Below are positions 46,965 through 58,744 of a stretch of 64,000 nt of DNA, one piece after another (positions within the stretch are counted from its first letter, which is position 1; each line of letters opens with the position of its first letter). Source of the stretch: Enoplosus armatus (Eukaryota > Chordata > Actinopteri > Centrarchiformes > Enoplosidae); the NCBI RefSeq assembly GCF_043641665.1, contig NC_092181.1:21460463-21524462 (forward strand), read 5' to 3'. The translations under genes and the position numbers were made by a program. The notes under the pieces are model-generated. The model made no database searches. It was given only the letters and a program-made list of their open reading frames with translations, and was not told the origin of the DNA.

Positions 46965-48879
46965 ACAGGCATTGTAAACAGGCAGTGCATGTTGAACAGT
47001 GGAGATCATGGAGTGAAAATGCTGAATTATTCATTCAGTCCTCTGTCACTCTGTGCTTATACAATAGATCCTGTTCACATGCATTAGTAGCAACACAGAG
47101 TTCACACACTTGACCACAAACACACATTTCACTACACGTCTGTGTGACGTTCTACCTTTATTCCTCAGCACTAGTTACCCTCTTGCCCTTGTTTTCTCCC
47201 TCTCTTCTGTGTCATGGACTCCATGTCTCCATGTTTCCACCTCCCGCTGTTTGAGGGATAGTCGTTATTGATGCGGTGTGCCATTGCTCTGGAAGTGACA
47301 GGCAGCCATGGAAGGAGAACAGGGGGTTTGAAATTGGTGCGTGGCATATCTGCATCTCATTACCTGGTTGCCTCTGTGCATCTGACACATCCAAGTCTGG
47401 GAGAGTTAGTCTAAAACAAATCATGAATGTAAGTCACACAGCCTGGTTGTGGGTTCAACTACATTTCATGTGTAGCTACTTACAATATTAATAACAAACC
47501 AAAAGAGAAGAGTTCTTGCAGAACTTAGTTAAATGCAACCAAAAATGAAACCATTTCCATTTTAAAACATATCAACAGATAAATAACCACAGTCTGATGG
47601 CTGCTCTTGGCATTCAAGCATGATTTCCATTTGTAATTTAATTAATATTCAATTTTACATTTCCTGAGACACGCTCATTTCGTTCTGCTTTAACAAACTA
47701 ATTACTGGCAGAGCAGCAAAAACAAATTCTCATTAAGTTGTGTCCCATGCCTCCTCATTTAACCTAAATTGTAACTGAGCTTTGTTCGGTGAAAAAGAGA
47801 AAGAGAAACCAGAATATCTTTAGGCAGTTAGCTTTTGTTTGGAGAGAGACTATTGCTGATTCTTATAAGTAGAGAATTTAATTTAACGATGGGAGATCCA
47901 GGCGGAAAACAGACCACTTACACAGTTGGCTGAAGCCAATTGATGTAGACATCAACTCATTTTATAAGCCAAACAAAGTTTCAACAGTTCCTGAAGCTCT
48001 AAGTTTGTTGCATTTTTGTATGAAGAGTTTTTTTCCAATGTTGCAATAAAACGCTGTAATGAAGGCAGATAAATGTGACGTATCGTACGTGGGTATGATG
48101 AATACCTTGATGAGTGTTACATTAATTGGATCAGTGAAGTCAATTGGCAAGTTTAATTTCACAAATTACAATCCTCTAATGCCATTTCATTCTTAAAATG
48201 AGAAAATATCAATTATTATTAATTAATAAAATGTAGAAGGTAATTTACAGAAGGTTAGAAATCAGAAAAATATATTGTGTAAAAATCTATCCACCTCGCC
48301 GTCTCTTTTTACTGTATGTAAGCTCTTACGATCAATACGATCAATCAGATGCTTAAACACATCTGAGGGTAATTAACATACTCTGTGTACAGGCTTAAAG
48401 TTTCTAGAGTCAAGAATGGAAAATCGAGGTGCTTCTCATCGAAGTGGTATCGTTTTCTTTATGGAATGGAGTGTAAGGACGCAGTTTTCTTTAAATTGTG
48501 CTGATTTGTTTTTCGCGAGCTGACCGCTACTGAAGCAGTTATATATTATGTGTGCAATTTTTGTCTACGTTCATAACTTCTCTGCTGGCTGTCTAGTTGC
48601 CACTTTGTGCAATAAAATATAATTAACAGTGGCTGCAGAGCCAATGCGCAGCCAGCTGGATATAGCCTAAAAGACACTTTGTCTATACTGTTGTATACAG
48701 CGTTTACAGACTGATGCTCTGTTGGTTGAGCATGTGTTGAGCATGGATAGGCAATGTTTTGCTGTTATTGCCTTTGCGATGCAGAACGTTGCAAACTAAA
48801 CTGGCCGCTTGTTTTTCATTTAGTCTACGTTTGTTATTTTTTCTTCTTGTAACTTTTCATAAACTGCTCTGGGAAAAGA

Positions 48880-48936
48880 TGGCCCACCCACTTTTGTATT
48901 GGCCCACCCAAAATACAATTTCTGCCTACGCCACTG
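48880..48936 (-). mobile_element. Possible hAT-type terminal remnant
   Basis: Read on the minus strand it starts CAGTGGCGTAGGCAGAAATT and continues GTATTTTGGGTGGGCC. CAGTGGCGTAG is a terminus I recognise from hAT-like elements. The other end may be CAGTGGCTGCAGAGCC near 48,628, but I see no matching target duplication. Confidence 0.4.
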
Positions 48937-49499
48937 GTAAGTGCATTTATTTTTTTAGTCCTGTTATTCTGTTGTATTTTATACTGAGGACATCATATTT
49001 ATAATAAGCTGCATATTTGCTTCACAATACCACAGCTAAGCAGTTGGGAGTACAATAGTCTGTTAAGTTTGTAGTGGTCATTGAGCCAAGGCTATTGTTA
49101 CTGAGACGCTGACCGTGCCAAGCAAAGTGTAGTCCTTTCTGAGGTACATTGTTTTATTTCACAGAAGAAATATCATGTTTACCCTCTGACACCTGAGTAA
49201 AAATTCAAAACATTTGTTGCAAGTTCACAAGGGCCCAGATTTCCTAGAAATATGTTACTTCAGTATTTTATCCTCTATTGTATCTGTGGCAACGTTATGG
49301 CCCTATAATGTTTATTTATCATTTAAAACAAATGTATTTATCATAGATAAACAAGTGTTTAACCTGCAGCCTGAATAATGAAAAACAAAAATGTTGAATA
49401 AAGCAAATCAAATATTATTCGATCATTCAAGCTGAATCTATTGCTTTTTTAGTGTTGTTGTTTGGTTGTTCTTTTTTGTCTGGGGAACCACACAAAAAG

Positions 49500-49640
49500 C
49501 TTTCATCAGTCAGTTGCTTTGTCTGGCTGCCGCTTTAAGTTAATGAGAGGAAGCCGTAAAGCCAAAACAAAGAGCTGAAAGATGCTAAAATGCTCCGTAG
49601 AGTAATTTGAGTTGAGGTGTAACATAACGTATATAATTCA
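49500..49640 (+). repeat. Repeat block shared with the hAT 3' region
   Basis: AGCCGTAAAGCCAAAACAAA, GCTGAAAGATGCTAAAATGC and TTGAGTTGAGG align with 22,645-22,710 (GGGCCGTAAAACCAAAACAA, AAGCTAAAACGCTC, TTGAGCTGAGG). It is probably part of a non-autonomous hAT-like element. Confidence 0.5.
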
Positions 49641-49709
49641 ACAGCTATTACCTTATTTTTTATTACATCATATATAATAAATTCAGCTGTAACTCATTAT
49701 AGCACCCCT

Positions 49710-49756
49710 GTTTTTACTTAGCTAGCTCAAGTCATCTTTGGTCCAGAATGCTTCTT
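49710..49756 (+). repeat. 47-bp direct repeat, left copy
   Basis: Begins GTTTTTACTTAGCTAGCTCA and ends GGTCCAGAATGCTTCTT. It differs at one base from 50,238-50,284. The pair brackets a roughly 480-bp dispersed repeat exactly. Confidence 0.9.
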
Positions 49757-50237
49757 TATATGGATGTTTATCAATTCATTATATGCTGTAATTTCAAGAA
49801 TCATGTACACAATACTCAATAGAACTGCCACTTTATTTTGAGTGTTTCCTTCACACTGATATGATAACTGCCTTGAAAGTTCAAGTTGTGTCTAGAAGTG
49901 TGAGAACGATTAGGAGGGATGTGCTTTCATACCACTAAATAGTTGCAGAAAGAAAATGCAGTCGTTGGGCACGAACAGTTTCTCTCATCTGTGATGCTCT
50001 GAGTGACCTGACATTTTACACTGTGAGTGAAGAGTTATATTTAACCATGGAAAAAACCTTTCCCTAACCTTGAAAGTTCTGGTTGCGTAACATTAAGTGA
50101 ACTTTTTGTTTTTGCCAAAAAAAAATCACATATGTGCCTTCAAATAGCAGGCAGTTAGGAACCATTTTTGTCTGACACATGGCTGTTTGCTGCCTGAGAT
50201 GACAGTTGTTATATTTTTCTAGCTTTTGGTCCAGTGT
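49757..50237 (+). mobile_element. Dispersed 480-bp repeat D, copy 1
   Basis: It shares long collinear stretches with 58,145-58,700, for example GTTTATCAATTCATTATATG, CATGTACACAATACTCAATA, GGGCACGAACAGTTTCTCTC, AGTGACCTGACATTTTACAC and GACAGTTGT. It has a segment related to the 'GATCATGGTT' repeat near 50,045-50,120. Relative to copy 2 it lacks about 54 bases after CAGTCGTT. No coding capacity is seen. It is bracketed by 47-bp direct repeats. Confidence 0.8.
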
Positions 50238-50284
50238 GTTTTTACTTAGCTAGCTCAGGTCATCTTTGGTCCAGAATGCTTCTT
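50238..50284 (+). repeat. 47-bp direct repeat, right copy
   Basis: 46 of 47 bases match 49,710-49,756. It starts immediately after the repeat-D copy. Confidence 0.9.
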
Positions 50285-53200
50285 CAAGGCTGTTGATTTG
50301 ATATCCTTATACTGCCCCCTCAACACATGTACGGATGCAATGAAGTGTGTAAACAATGTTGAAAAACAACAGTAGCACAAGCTATAAAATCAAAAAACAA
50401 TATCCATCAACACAATTTTGGCACAAACAAAACCTCATACTCTGTTTTATGAACGGCATGATGTTGTCGCTGAAATATGGCCTTTTCTTTTTATATTTTA
50501 CCTTATATCATAAACATGCCAGTTTTTGAGTCTATTACCCACTGACACAAGCTAAGAGGTAACCTTTTTTTTTCACTCAGTTTTGACCTTTGTGCAAAGA
50601 CGCCATGTGTTACCACATAGACAAACATTCTGGAGGTTGTCAGGTGCAGTAGCATTAAAAAAAAATCATTTGTTTATGTTCTTTAAAATGTCATTCCTTT
50701 CCTCTCAAACCTATTAACTGGGGTTACAATGGAACTGAATTCTTATCTACAGAGCCTCTCATGAATGCATCAAAGCTTCAGTACATTCACTGAATAACAA
50801 TGAGAGTTTTTACTGGGCGAAAATATTTCATCCAGATCTACGGGGAGAGATAAACAAGTGAATATTATACAGACAATAATGCCCCAAAGGATGATTAGTT
50901 GCAGCCTATAACGCACAGAATAAGCCTTGCGGGCTATAGGAAACCTCAAGGCTGGATTAAACTACTACTGCTCGCATGTTGTGATGAATCAATCACGGCT
51001 GAAGCTATGCTCACAAATGACAATACAATTTGCTGTTGAATGTTTTGGGATTGTACCTATGTTCAAGGGTAAAAAACAGGTGTTGTTTAGTCAAACTTGT
51101 ATGTCAAATTTGATTTGATACTAATATAATTTCTTTTAATATATAATTTTACTAATGTCAATCTATTATACTCTAATGAACAGACAACAGCCTCCTTGAT
51201 TTAGCCAAATTGGTCGAGATAAACAAAGCTCAAAGAACAATTATTTGGTTAATGTGTTATCCCTTGTGGGCTATTCGTCCATTAGCCCTCACATACTTCT
51301 TAAAACTGCCTTAAATAAGCTTGTATGCTAACCCAAATATTAGAGTCAAATTACACCTCAGTGTGTTTGGTATGTTTACTGAAAATCTATTCTTCACTTA
51401 CTAAAGGATGTATAGAAGAAGCTTGGTTTCTCTTTGTCATGGAAATAGTGGAACAAGACAAACATGTTTGTATTCTTCATTGACAAACCTCCCAGATTGC
51501 TGTCGCGCTCCACAGTGTTGGTGTCAAATGGACCTCCGTCTTGTTTTGTTTTTCACTACCTGCCGTGTCTGTGTCCTGCTGCCTCTGATTGCTAATTTCA
51601 TGTCTAATTGTCACAATTGCTGCAATTGCACAACGGCGTGCTGCTCCATACTACATCCACAAAGGCATGAGCAACCTGCTGTTGAACTTTGTTTGACAGG
51701 CATCTGGCTGAGGTGACCATGTTTACGGCCTTTCAGAAACAATGAAAAGATGTGTGAAGCCAAAGGTAGCTTACTATGCTGTTTAAGTTGAGTTTTACAT
51801 TTTTTTTGTCAACAAAGTTATGTTTACATTCACCTAAATGCATTGTGTTTGCTTGTTAGCAGTCTTCTCCTTCCTTTCCTTTGTTGGCATATTGCTACAA
51901 ATTCTTGGCCCATTACAACTGTTGTATGCATCTTTGTACACATGCTTCCAAAATGTGGACCTGCTCATGAGGTCCATAGATAAGACTCCACAAGGTAATT
52001 TTAAAGAGTAACATCAGGCTGAAAAGCAGTGTTTTGCTGGCCTCTCTTGAATGTTTCAAGTCTGTTTCACCTCTGACCACACCTACTATCACTGATAGGT
52101 GTGGTTGGGTACACCTGTACAGAACTGCAACATTTTTAAAATATCATCTATTGTTTCTAAAAAAAAAAAGAGTGTTCCTGTTACTCTGGATACTCCATTA
52201 AACATGCTGTGAGCAGGTTTCAGAGAGAATATTCGTCAATAGGAAGCAGTTTCAATGAAAGCTGTTCACAGTGCAGTCCATAGATTATCCACCTCACATG
52301 AATCGTAATTTACAAGTAGTGTGCTCACCAATACCTATAACATTAAGACATTAAGTAAGGTTTGCCATTCATGTTCAGTATGCCTACAACATAGACAGTG
52401 GCATCATCTGCAAAAACTGTGAATTTGCACATTAAAGCAAATGTGTAATTGTTAAGTACATTAACTTTACTTAACAGGAAATAGTTTTCAGTGTTATCCT
52501 TGAAAATGCGCTTGAATACAAACTGCCAGAAGTTAGAGTACAGAGTTAGAACGTTTTAATTATGGTTCATTTGTTGGCCGATTAAAGGGCCAATACCCAA
52601 ATCACTATAACATGACTCAGCTGTCAGCAGTTTGCAATCCATTGTGCTTGCACACATGGCTGCTCCTGTAATGCATCATTAACATGTTGACATTAACAAT
52701 GGCCTTTACCCAGAAAGTGGCTGACAGTATCAGAGTAGTATTGCCATTCAGCTGTGCTAACTTTATAAAACAGCTTATATGACGGTGCAACAAATTTTGT
52801 ACTGCTCAATTTTGTTACCACTTGGTGGTGTGAATATGGGATTGATGTAATCAAACATTTAGTAAATACATTTACTGGTCTTCATTTTCTGTCAGGGGCC
52901 AAATTTAATCTAAAATCTGGATGAAGACTGTGTTCCCACATGGAAAAAACTATAAGCAACACTTCTTATAATTGTCACCAATATTTTACACTCAGCAGTT
53001 TCAGCAAATGTTGGTTTTCACGACACAGACATTTTTTGACCCCTTCTTGATGAGCTACAAAATGCAATATAATAATGTTTTTGATGTTCAGTTCTGACTT
53101 GTCAAGCAAACACACTGTATCATATTTCAGCTTTCCTCAGGACAAGTGATGAAAATCTTGTCCATCTACTTCAGTTTATTGTGTGCTGCAATTAGGCACA

Positions 53201-54030
53201 AATTCTGACCAGGGCTTTAGGGAATAACAGGAAATCCAGACAGAGAATAGAGAAAGGAGGAGGATGATGAGAAAGAAAAATGAAGAGTAAACATCAGAGA
53301 GGCTTTGGAGAAATTCTAAGCAAGACTGTGCTTTTTCCATATTCCATATTTTTTTATATTTTATGCAGTTTATTTTATTGATGTTTAGGCATTATTTGCT
53401 TGGTTCCTTGTTACTTGTTGTCTAGCCACGTGTCTGTTAACATATTTAACTCACATCATTAAGGGGCTTAAGTGTTTGTAGACATGAAGGGAATGCAAAT
53501 CAAGTTAGATTTTAATGATGCAGCCTTCTCCAAACTGAGGGTAGCAATACAATTCAGGTCTTCAAATACTCACTTTTGGATCTTTCAACACTCAAATCTA
53601 AGAAGGCAGACTGGTAACAAGCAGAGAAGTCAAAGTCGAAAAAAGTGATAAATGGCTGTATGATAGCAGTGGTGTGCGAGCTTATCTCCAGTAGCCAACA
53701 AAGCCTTTTTTATCACTTTTTTAATTGCCTTGGTAGTTGCACAAACCCACTTTAAACAACAACAACTTTAAAGTGGTATTCCACACAGAATCTATCCTTC
53801 AAGTGTAAACACTCACCCCCTGTAGATTTGAAAGGCGGCTGTCATGATGGAAAAAAAAGAAAATCGATAGAAACTTCCTGCAGCATAATCCACTTCTCTG
53901 CTGCCCATCTGTATCCCTGTGAATACCACCCCCAAAACCATCCCAAAAACAATGAGCCTCTGGAGTAATGTGGCCTAAATGGTGTGTTCTTAAATTAAGG
54001 GACAAAGAGATGTTTTTTCCTTTTTTATCT
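50285..54030. other. Unassigned noncoding sequence
   Basis: About 3.7 kb without a recognised gene or repeat. It contains short A and T runs (for example 52,161-52,170). An open frame at 51,408-51,716 is Cys-rich but lacks any recognisable domain. Confidence 0.5.
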
Positions 54031-54124
54031 TAATGGAATAGTTCGATATTTTGGCGAAAATGCTTATTCGTTTTCTTGCAGAGAGTTACATGAGAAGATC
54101 GATACCACTTTCATGACTATACAC

Positions 54125-54368
54125 CAAATGGATGTTTTATGAGTCTGTGGTGGCCAGTGCTATCCTCTATGCTGTTGCATGCTGGGGCAGCAGGCTGAGG
54201 GTGGCGGACTCCAACAGACTCAACATACTGATCCGCAAGGCCAGTGACGTACTGGCCAGGCACAAGAGCACCTTTAGTGGGAGATTCATTCCTCCCAAAT
54301 ATACAACAGAGCACCACACGAAATCATTCCTGCCTGTGGCCATCAAACTGTTGAACTCCTCCCGCTGA
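54125..54368 (+). pseudogene. L2-type LINE reverse-transcriptase C-terminal remnant
   Basis: The frame is open over 80 codons, starting WMFYESVVASAILYAVACWG and continuing with NRLNILIRKASDVL, then ARHKSTFSGRFIPP, and ending SFLPVAIKLLNSSR followed by TGA. The order matches the C-terminal thumb-like tail of L2-type polymerases. The usual linker of about 40 residues between 'RKA-SVL' and 'STFSGR' is absent, which indicates an in-frame internal deletion. All catalytic motifs are missing through 5' truncation. It is not a functional gene. Confidence 0.8.
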
Positions 54369-54507
54369 GTGTCACTGACACTCAGAAGAAACAGACTGAT
54401 TCTGGACATCTTTCACCTACGAGTACAATACATACAGTATGTACACACACATACATACACAATGTTATTGTTTATATTTCTATTTTCTATTTTTCACGTC
54501 ATTATTG

Positions 54508-54538
54508 TAAACGTATATATATATATTTTTTTTTTTCA
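54508..54538 (+). repeat. TA/T-rich simple sequence
   Basis: A TATATATATATA run followed by a T run, within the L2 3' UTR. The overlapping hydrophobic open frame (54,369-54,551) is an artefact of this composition. Confidence 0.85.
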
Positions 54539-55045
54539 TATCTATTTATGATACTTTCTACTCTTGAATGGGAGCACATGTAACTGTGGAATTTCCCTCG
54601 GGGATCAATTAAGTATTTCTGATTTCTGATCTGAAATGTGGGGCCTACAGCCAGGAGACAGTTAGCTTAGCTTAGCATAAAAACTGAGGAAACAGCTAGA
54701 CTGGCTCTGTCCAAAAGGTAACAAAATCCACCTACCAGCACCTCTAAATCTCACTAATTGTTATATGTTGTTTGTTACAGAAAATGAAGGGGGGAAATCA
54801 ACAAGTGGCAGATAACATGACAGATAATTATGTGCAGAGCTATTTCTTGGCCGGACGAAGTTTTGTCACCTTGTGATGCTACCATGAGGTGGTAGATTGT
54901 TTTTTTTAACCTTTAGACAGGCTAGTTGTTTCTCCGTGCTGCAGGTCTTTATATTATGCAAAGCTAACCCCTCAGACATGAGAGTGGTACTGATTTTCTC
55001 ATCTTACTCTTGGCAAGAAAGGGAACAAGGATGTCTTTTACTTGA

Positions 55046-56324
55046 ATATCGCAGAAATCTTGAGAAAGATTGGATGGGACTTTGTTTCAGTGTTTCTGTT
55101 TACTGTATGTGAATGTGTAATAAACTAAAGATTATCAACAGCATTAGTGTTTTCACTTTGAGTTGCATTTCAATTGGAAGGATTATTTTCGTAGCATATT
55201 TTAAGAATTGCTGTAAATCGGTAGTAAGTGGAATACTGATAATAAACAGCTTTCCCAGAGCAAGAGATCATGACAAATGAAAGTCTTCTCAGAAATAAAA
55301 TCACCAGGCTAAAGGTCCCTCTAGGCCACCAGTATCCCTTCATCTCTCAATTCTGTACGCTCCTACCATCTCTAATAAAAGTATAATGTCCTTAAATTGA
55401 ACACATTTTACAGGGCATCCCAGCAAATACCAGTTCAAATTGAACAAAATTAGAAAGGGTGGTAGGCGCCAGTTTGCTTGATGGGATCCTGTACACCAAT
55501 AGAGGTGTAACAGCAGGCTTGAAATGGATAAACGAGTTGACACGGAGGGGTTGAAGTAAGTGACCTTGAGTTAATACACCTGCAGCAGCGACAAGCAGAC
55601 TTGCTGAGTGTAGAGGTACTGTGGAAGAGAACAGGTCACTGATACGAGACTGTTGTTTTGTTTTAGCATAATAAGAAAAAATATATATATAATAATTATT
55701 TGCCTTTACACCATGAACATCATATTGTAAAAGCTGTGATTAAATAGCCAAAATGAACTCGTGTCATGACTATTTATGATATTCTATATGAGGCACTGTC
55801 AGTGACAGTTTTGACAACTTACGCGCTCTGCTTCACTGCAGATTAAATCATCTATGTCTCCATGTTATCAAACTGACAGGGCGCTGATAGAAGATACTCA
55901 TATCGCAGGTGTTTAGAATAGCAAATGTAAACCCTTAATTGGTTTAGTCACTGATGTATGGTATATATAAATCTGGGATAGAGAGCCGCTATATGGAAAT
56001 CTATGTGCAATAAAACATCATGGTTTATTTCTTGGTTTCAAATTTACCTGCTACATATGTTCGACAGAGCTGCCTGTTAGGATTCTGCTGGTTTATGACA
56101 AGAAGTAAGGATAAGTGCCCTTCTTATTGTATTTCATGACATTTATCTGACTGAAAAGTCAACATCAAAAGTGTGTATTTGATCTTAAAACCGGTGCGAT
56201 GGGGAAAATTGTGCACAGAGTGACAAATACTTAATAACCTTGGGCACCCTGGCAGATCAGTCTGTGGATGTCAGAATTTGAATGTGATTAGTTTAAATTC
56301 CCAGTTCTTGTCTCTGCAAGGCTC
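55046..56324. other. Unassigned noncoding sequence
   Basis: It contains an inverted repeat ACTGTC-AGT-GACAGT (55,795-55,809) and a TA-rich patch near 55,680. No gene or mobile element is recognised. Confidence 0.5.
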
Positions 56325-56706
56325 TCCCTGGTTTTTTGAATTGGTATCCAGGGGCCCAGGAGCTCCAGGCTAACTGTGTGTCAATTGGTTTTTACTCATG
56401 TAATTGAACATTTGTTCAGGAATATGCACCACTAAAGCACAATAAATGACATAATAGGGACCTTACGGTGGGTCCTGTTTTATTATGTATCTTAATCTCA
56501 TTTTAAGACATCCATTACTTAAGTTATGTGCTTATATGCTGCATATTCCTAAATGAATGTATTCAATCAAATTACCTCATAGCAAATCCGGGCCTAGGCA
56601 GTGTTGTACTGTATGCACTGCAGAGAGTGGAAGGAGCTGTGGTTACTGGGGGTCCAACAGCTCATTTTGGCACTATAGGGCCCCTTAGCAGTTAAGTCCG
56701 GCCATG
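56325..56706 (+). repeat. Dispersed repeat P, copy 2
   Basis: It shares the ordered words listed for 33,050-33,357, including GGGGGTCCAACAGCTCATTT, GGGCCCCTTAGCA and GTCCGGCCATG. The copy is longer, with extra sequence around 56,560-56,640. Confidence 0.65.
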
Positions 56707-58144
56707 ATTAAAGATAGAGGCATGAAACCTTGTGTATGCAGTACAGAATTTTGTGAAGTCACATAATTACTAAGGTTACGGTGACTTTTGTCGGTGAACA
56801 CCTTTGAGCCAAATATGTAATTACCTAATACTGCAGAGCAAAAGTTTCTTAAAGAATCAATTACAACAAAAATAGGGATGAAATGAAGGGCAACGTATTG
56901 TGTGTGAAAGGTTGCCTTTATGATGCCTTTAAGATAGACATATTAGAAGATTACATCCCATTTATTTTTTAACTGGGGGAATCATCTTAATGATTTACAA
57001 TAAAGGACTTGCTTTAGAGCTTAGAATATATATAAATGTCAGCAGTACCACACAGAATGAATGAATGAAAGCAGGGGGAATAGAGGGAGAGAGGGTAATT
57101 ATTGCTCATATAGGTGATGTGAAATAGACAGAAATAAAAAAGTCTACTTCATTTATTTTATCAGCTGGTGAATCATTTCTGCTGGGCTACAAAGTTGGAA
57201 AAAAAAGAGATTGTTTATAAAGAGAGTGATGTGATTAATGAGTAAGAACTGGAAAGCATGGACCAATCTGAATGCAAATGGATGCTCTTCCAGCCAATCA
57301 ATGCTCATTTTCGTCACTGGATGGATGAAATGGACAGCAGTGCCAAATGATTATATCTCATGGTAAACTAGAGAGTACAGAATATCTGAAAGAACGCATG
57401 CTGTTACAGCGTTCAGAGATGATAAATAGAACTGCTTGAACAAGTCACTCATCTGAAATCATGTAAGTTGTCAAGTCAACTGTCAACCAAGTTCAAATCC
57501 TCAGGAAGCAAAGCAAACCAGGACGAATCAGGTCAAATCCTCAGTAACTGTGAGAAGAATTGAAGGCATATTTAACATGTCTCCTGACTCTGCTACAAAG
57601 AAAAAGCTATTTGTCAGCTTGCAAATATGCTGCCAACAATACCAGCGCCATGTAACTTCATTTTATCACTAAAGAATTTGCTCTTGATCATATCTCACTG
57701 AGCAATGACATTGTCACTACATACTTAAAACCATATTCAGATACTTAGCTGTAATTTCACAATGCAGAAAGTTACAGGTTGTAGCTTCAAAGTCAAACTT
57801 TTTTTTCTGCCAGAGACCTCAAAACGGGGGCATTAATTAGCATGCTGGGGCACCCCACTAAGAAAATATAGGCTATCATCCACCCACATGCTGTGCACAC
57901 CATAGCTGCTCTAATTTGGGTAATGTTATAAAACAATATGACTATACATGAGTTTATTTTTGCAGATTTGTTAGTTGTATGTAAGGTCTCGTCCTCTTCG
58001 TTAGTCTTGCCTTGCCTTTTTGTCATGTTTCATGTTGTATGTTGCACATTTCCTGTTTTATTTTCTATCTATACTGTTGTATTCATTGCAGTGTAATTAC
58101 CTCATGACTGTATGTGTGGGCATTCACCACATTTCCTTTTAAGA
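56707..58144. other. Unassigned noncoding sequence
   Basis: Nothing recognised. A minus-strand open frame at 57,793-58,026 has no domain features. Confidence 0.5.
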
Positions 58145-58700
58145 GGGATGTTTATCAATTCATTATATGCTATAATTTCAAGGATCATGTACACAATACT
58201 CAATAGAACTGCCACTTTCTTGAGTATTTCCTTCACATTGATATATGACTGATGATAGCTGCCTTGAAAGTTCAAGCTGTCTCAAGAAGTGTGAGAAAGA
58301 TTGGGAGGGATGTGCTTTCATACCACTGAATTGTTGCGGAAAGAAACTGCAGTCGTTCCATATTGAAACAGCACAGTAAGTGAGGTTATCGGAGTTGAAG
58401 TGATGGATGGGCACGAACAGTTTCTCTCATCTGTGATGCTCTCAGTGACCTGACATTTTACACTGTGAGTGAAGTTTTATATTTAACCATGGAAAAAAAT
58501 CTTCCCCTAACCTTGAAAGTTCTGGTTGTGTAACATTAAGTGAACTTTTTGTTTTTGCTAAAAAAATTTTTTTAAAAAATAACATATGTGCCTTCAAATA
58601 GTAGGCAGTTAGGAACCACTTTTGTCTGGCACATGGCCATTTGCTGCTTTCACCTGAGATGACAGTTGTCACATTTTTACTAGCTTTTGGCCCTGTGTGG
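58145..58700 (+). mobile_element. Dispersed 480-bp repeat D, copy 2
   Basis: Collinear with 49,762-50,235. It carries about 54 extra bases (near 58,358-58,408, including AGCACAGTAAGTGAGG) and a few small insertions in the poly-A/T patch at 58,560-58,580. It is not flanked by the 47-bp direct repeats seen at copy 1. It is therefore the fuller version of the repeat. Confidence 0.8.
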
Positions 58701-58744
58701 ACATGGCAACCACATACAGATAGGACACATAAGCTGTATATAAA

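Larger units (their letters stand above)
46308..49490. other. Unassigned noncoding sequence with a CA array
   Basis: It contains a GC-rich patch at 46,440-46,640, the CA array at 46,918-46,962, and a possible hAT-type end near 48,880-48,936 (GGCCCACCCAAAATAC ... CTACGCCACTG, reversed CAGTGGCGTAG). No gene is recognised. Confidence 0.45.
54121..54630 (+). mobile_element. 3' end of an L2-type LINE, nested in a MITE
   Basis: The 5'-truncated copy consists of the end of the reverse-transcriptase ORF, then a 3' UTR ending in GGGGATCAATTAAGTATTTC and a short TTCTGAT repeat tail. This 'CTCGGGGATCAAT(A)AAGTA-TTCTGAT' end is characteristic of fish L2-like LINEs. The tail abuts resumed MITE sequence, which fixes the insertion order: the MITE first, the LINE second. 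Confidence 0.8.
54031..55045 (+). mobile_element. Family-M MITE interrupted by an L2-type LINE
   Basis: The left arm (GGAATAGTTCGATATTTTGG, GAGAAGATCGATACCACTTT) runs to about 54,120. The interior resumes after the LINE tail at 54,631 (CTACAGCCAGGAGAC, TTAGCTTAGCTTAGCATAAA, GACTGGCTCTGTCC, CCACCTACCAGCACCTCTAA). The right arm (ACATGAGAGTGGTACTGATT, CTCATCTTACTCTTGGCAAG) starts near 54,977. Removing the LINE gives an element of about 500 bases with both arms, the most complete long copy in the window. Confidence 0.75.

Noticed and set aside
51408..51716. 102-codon Cys-rich open frame
   Set aside because: Cysteine spacing does not follow any zinc-finger, EGF or toxin-like pattern, and there is no signal peptide or supporting splice structure.
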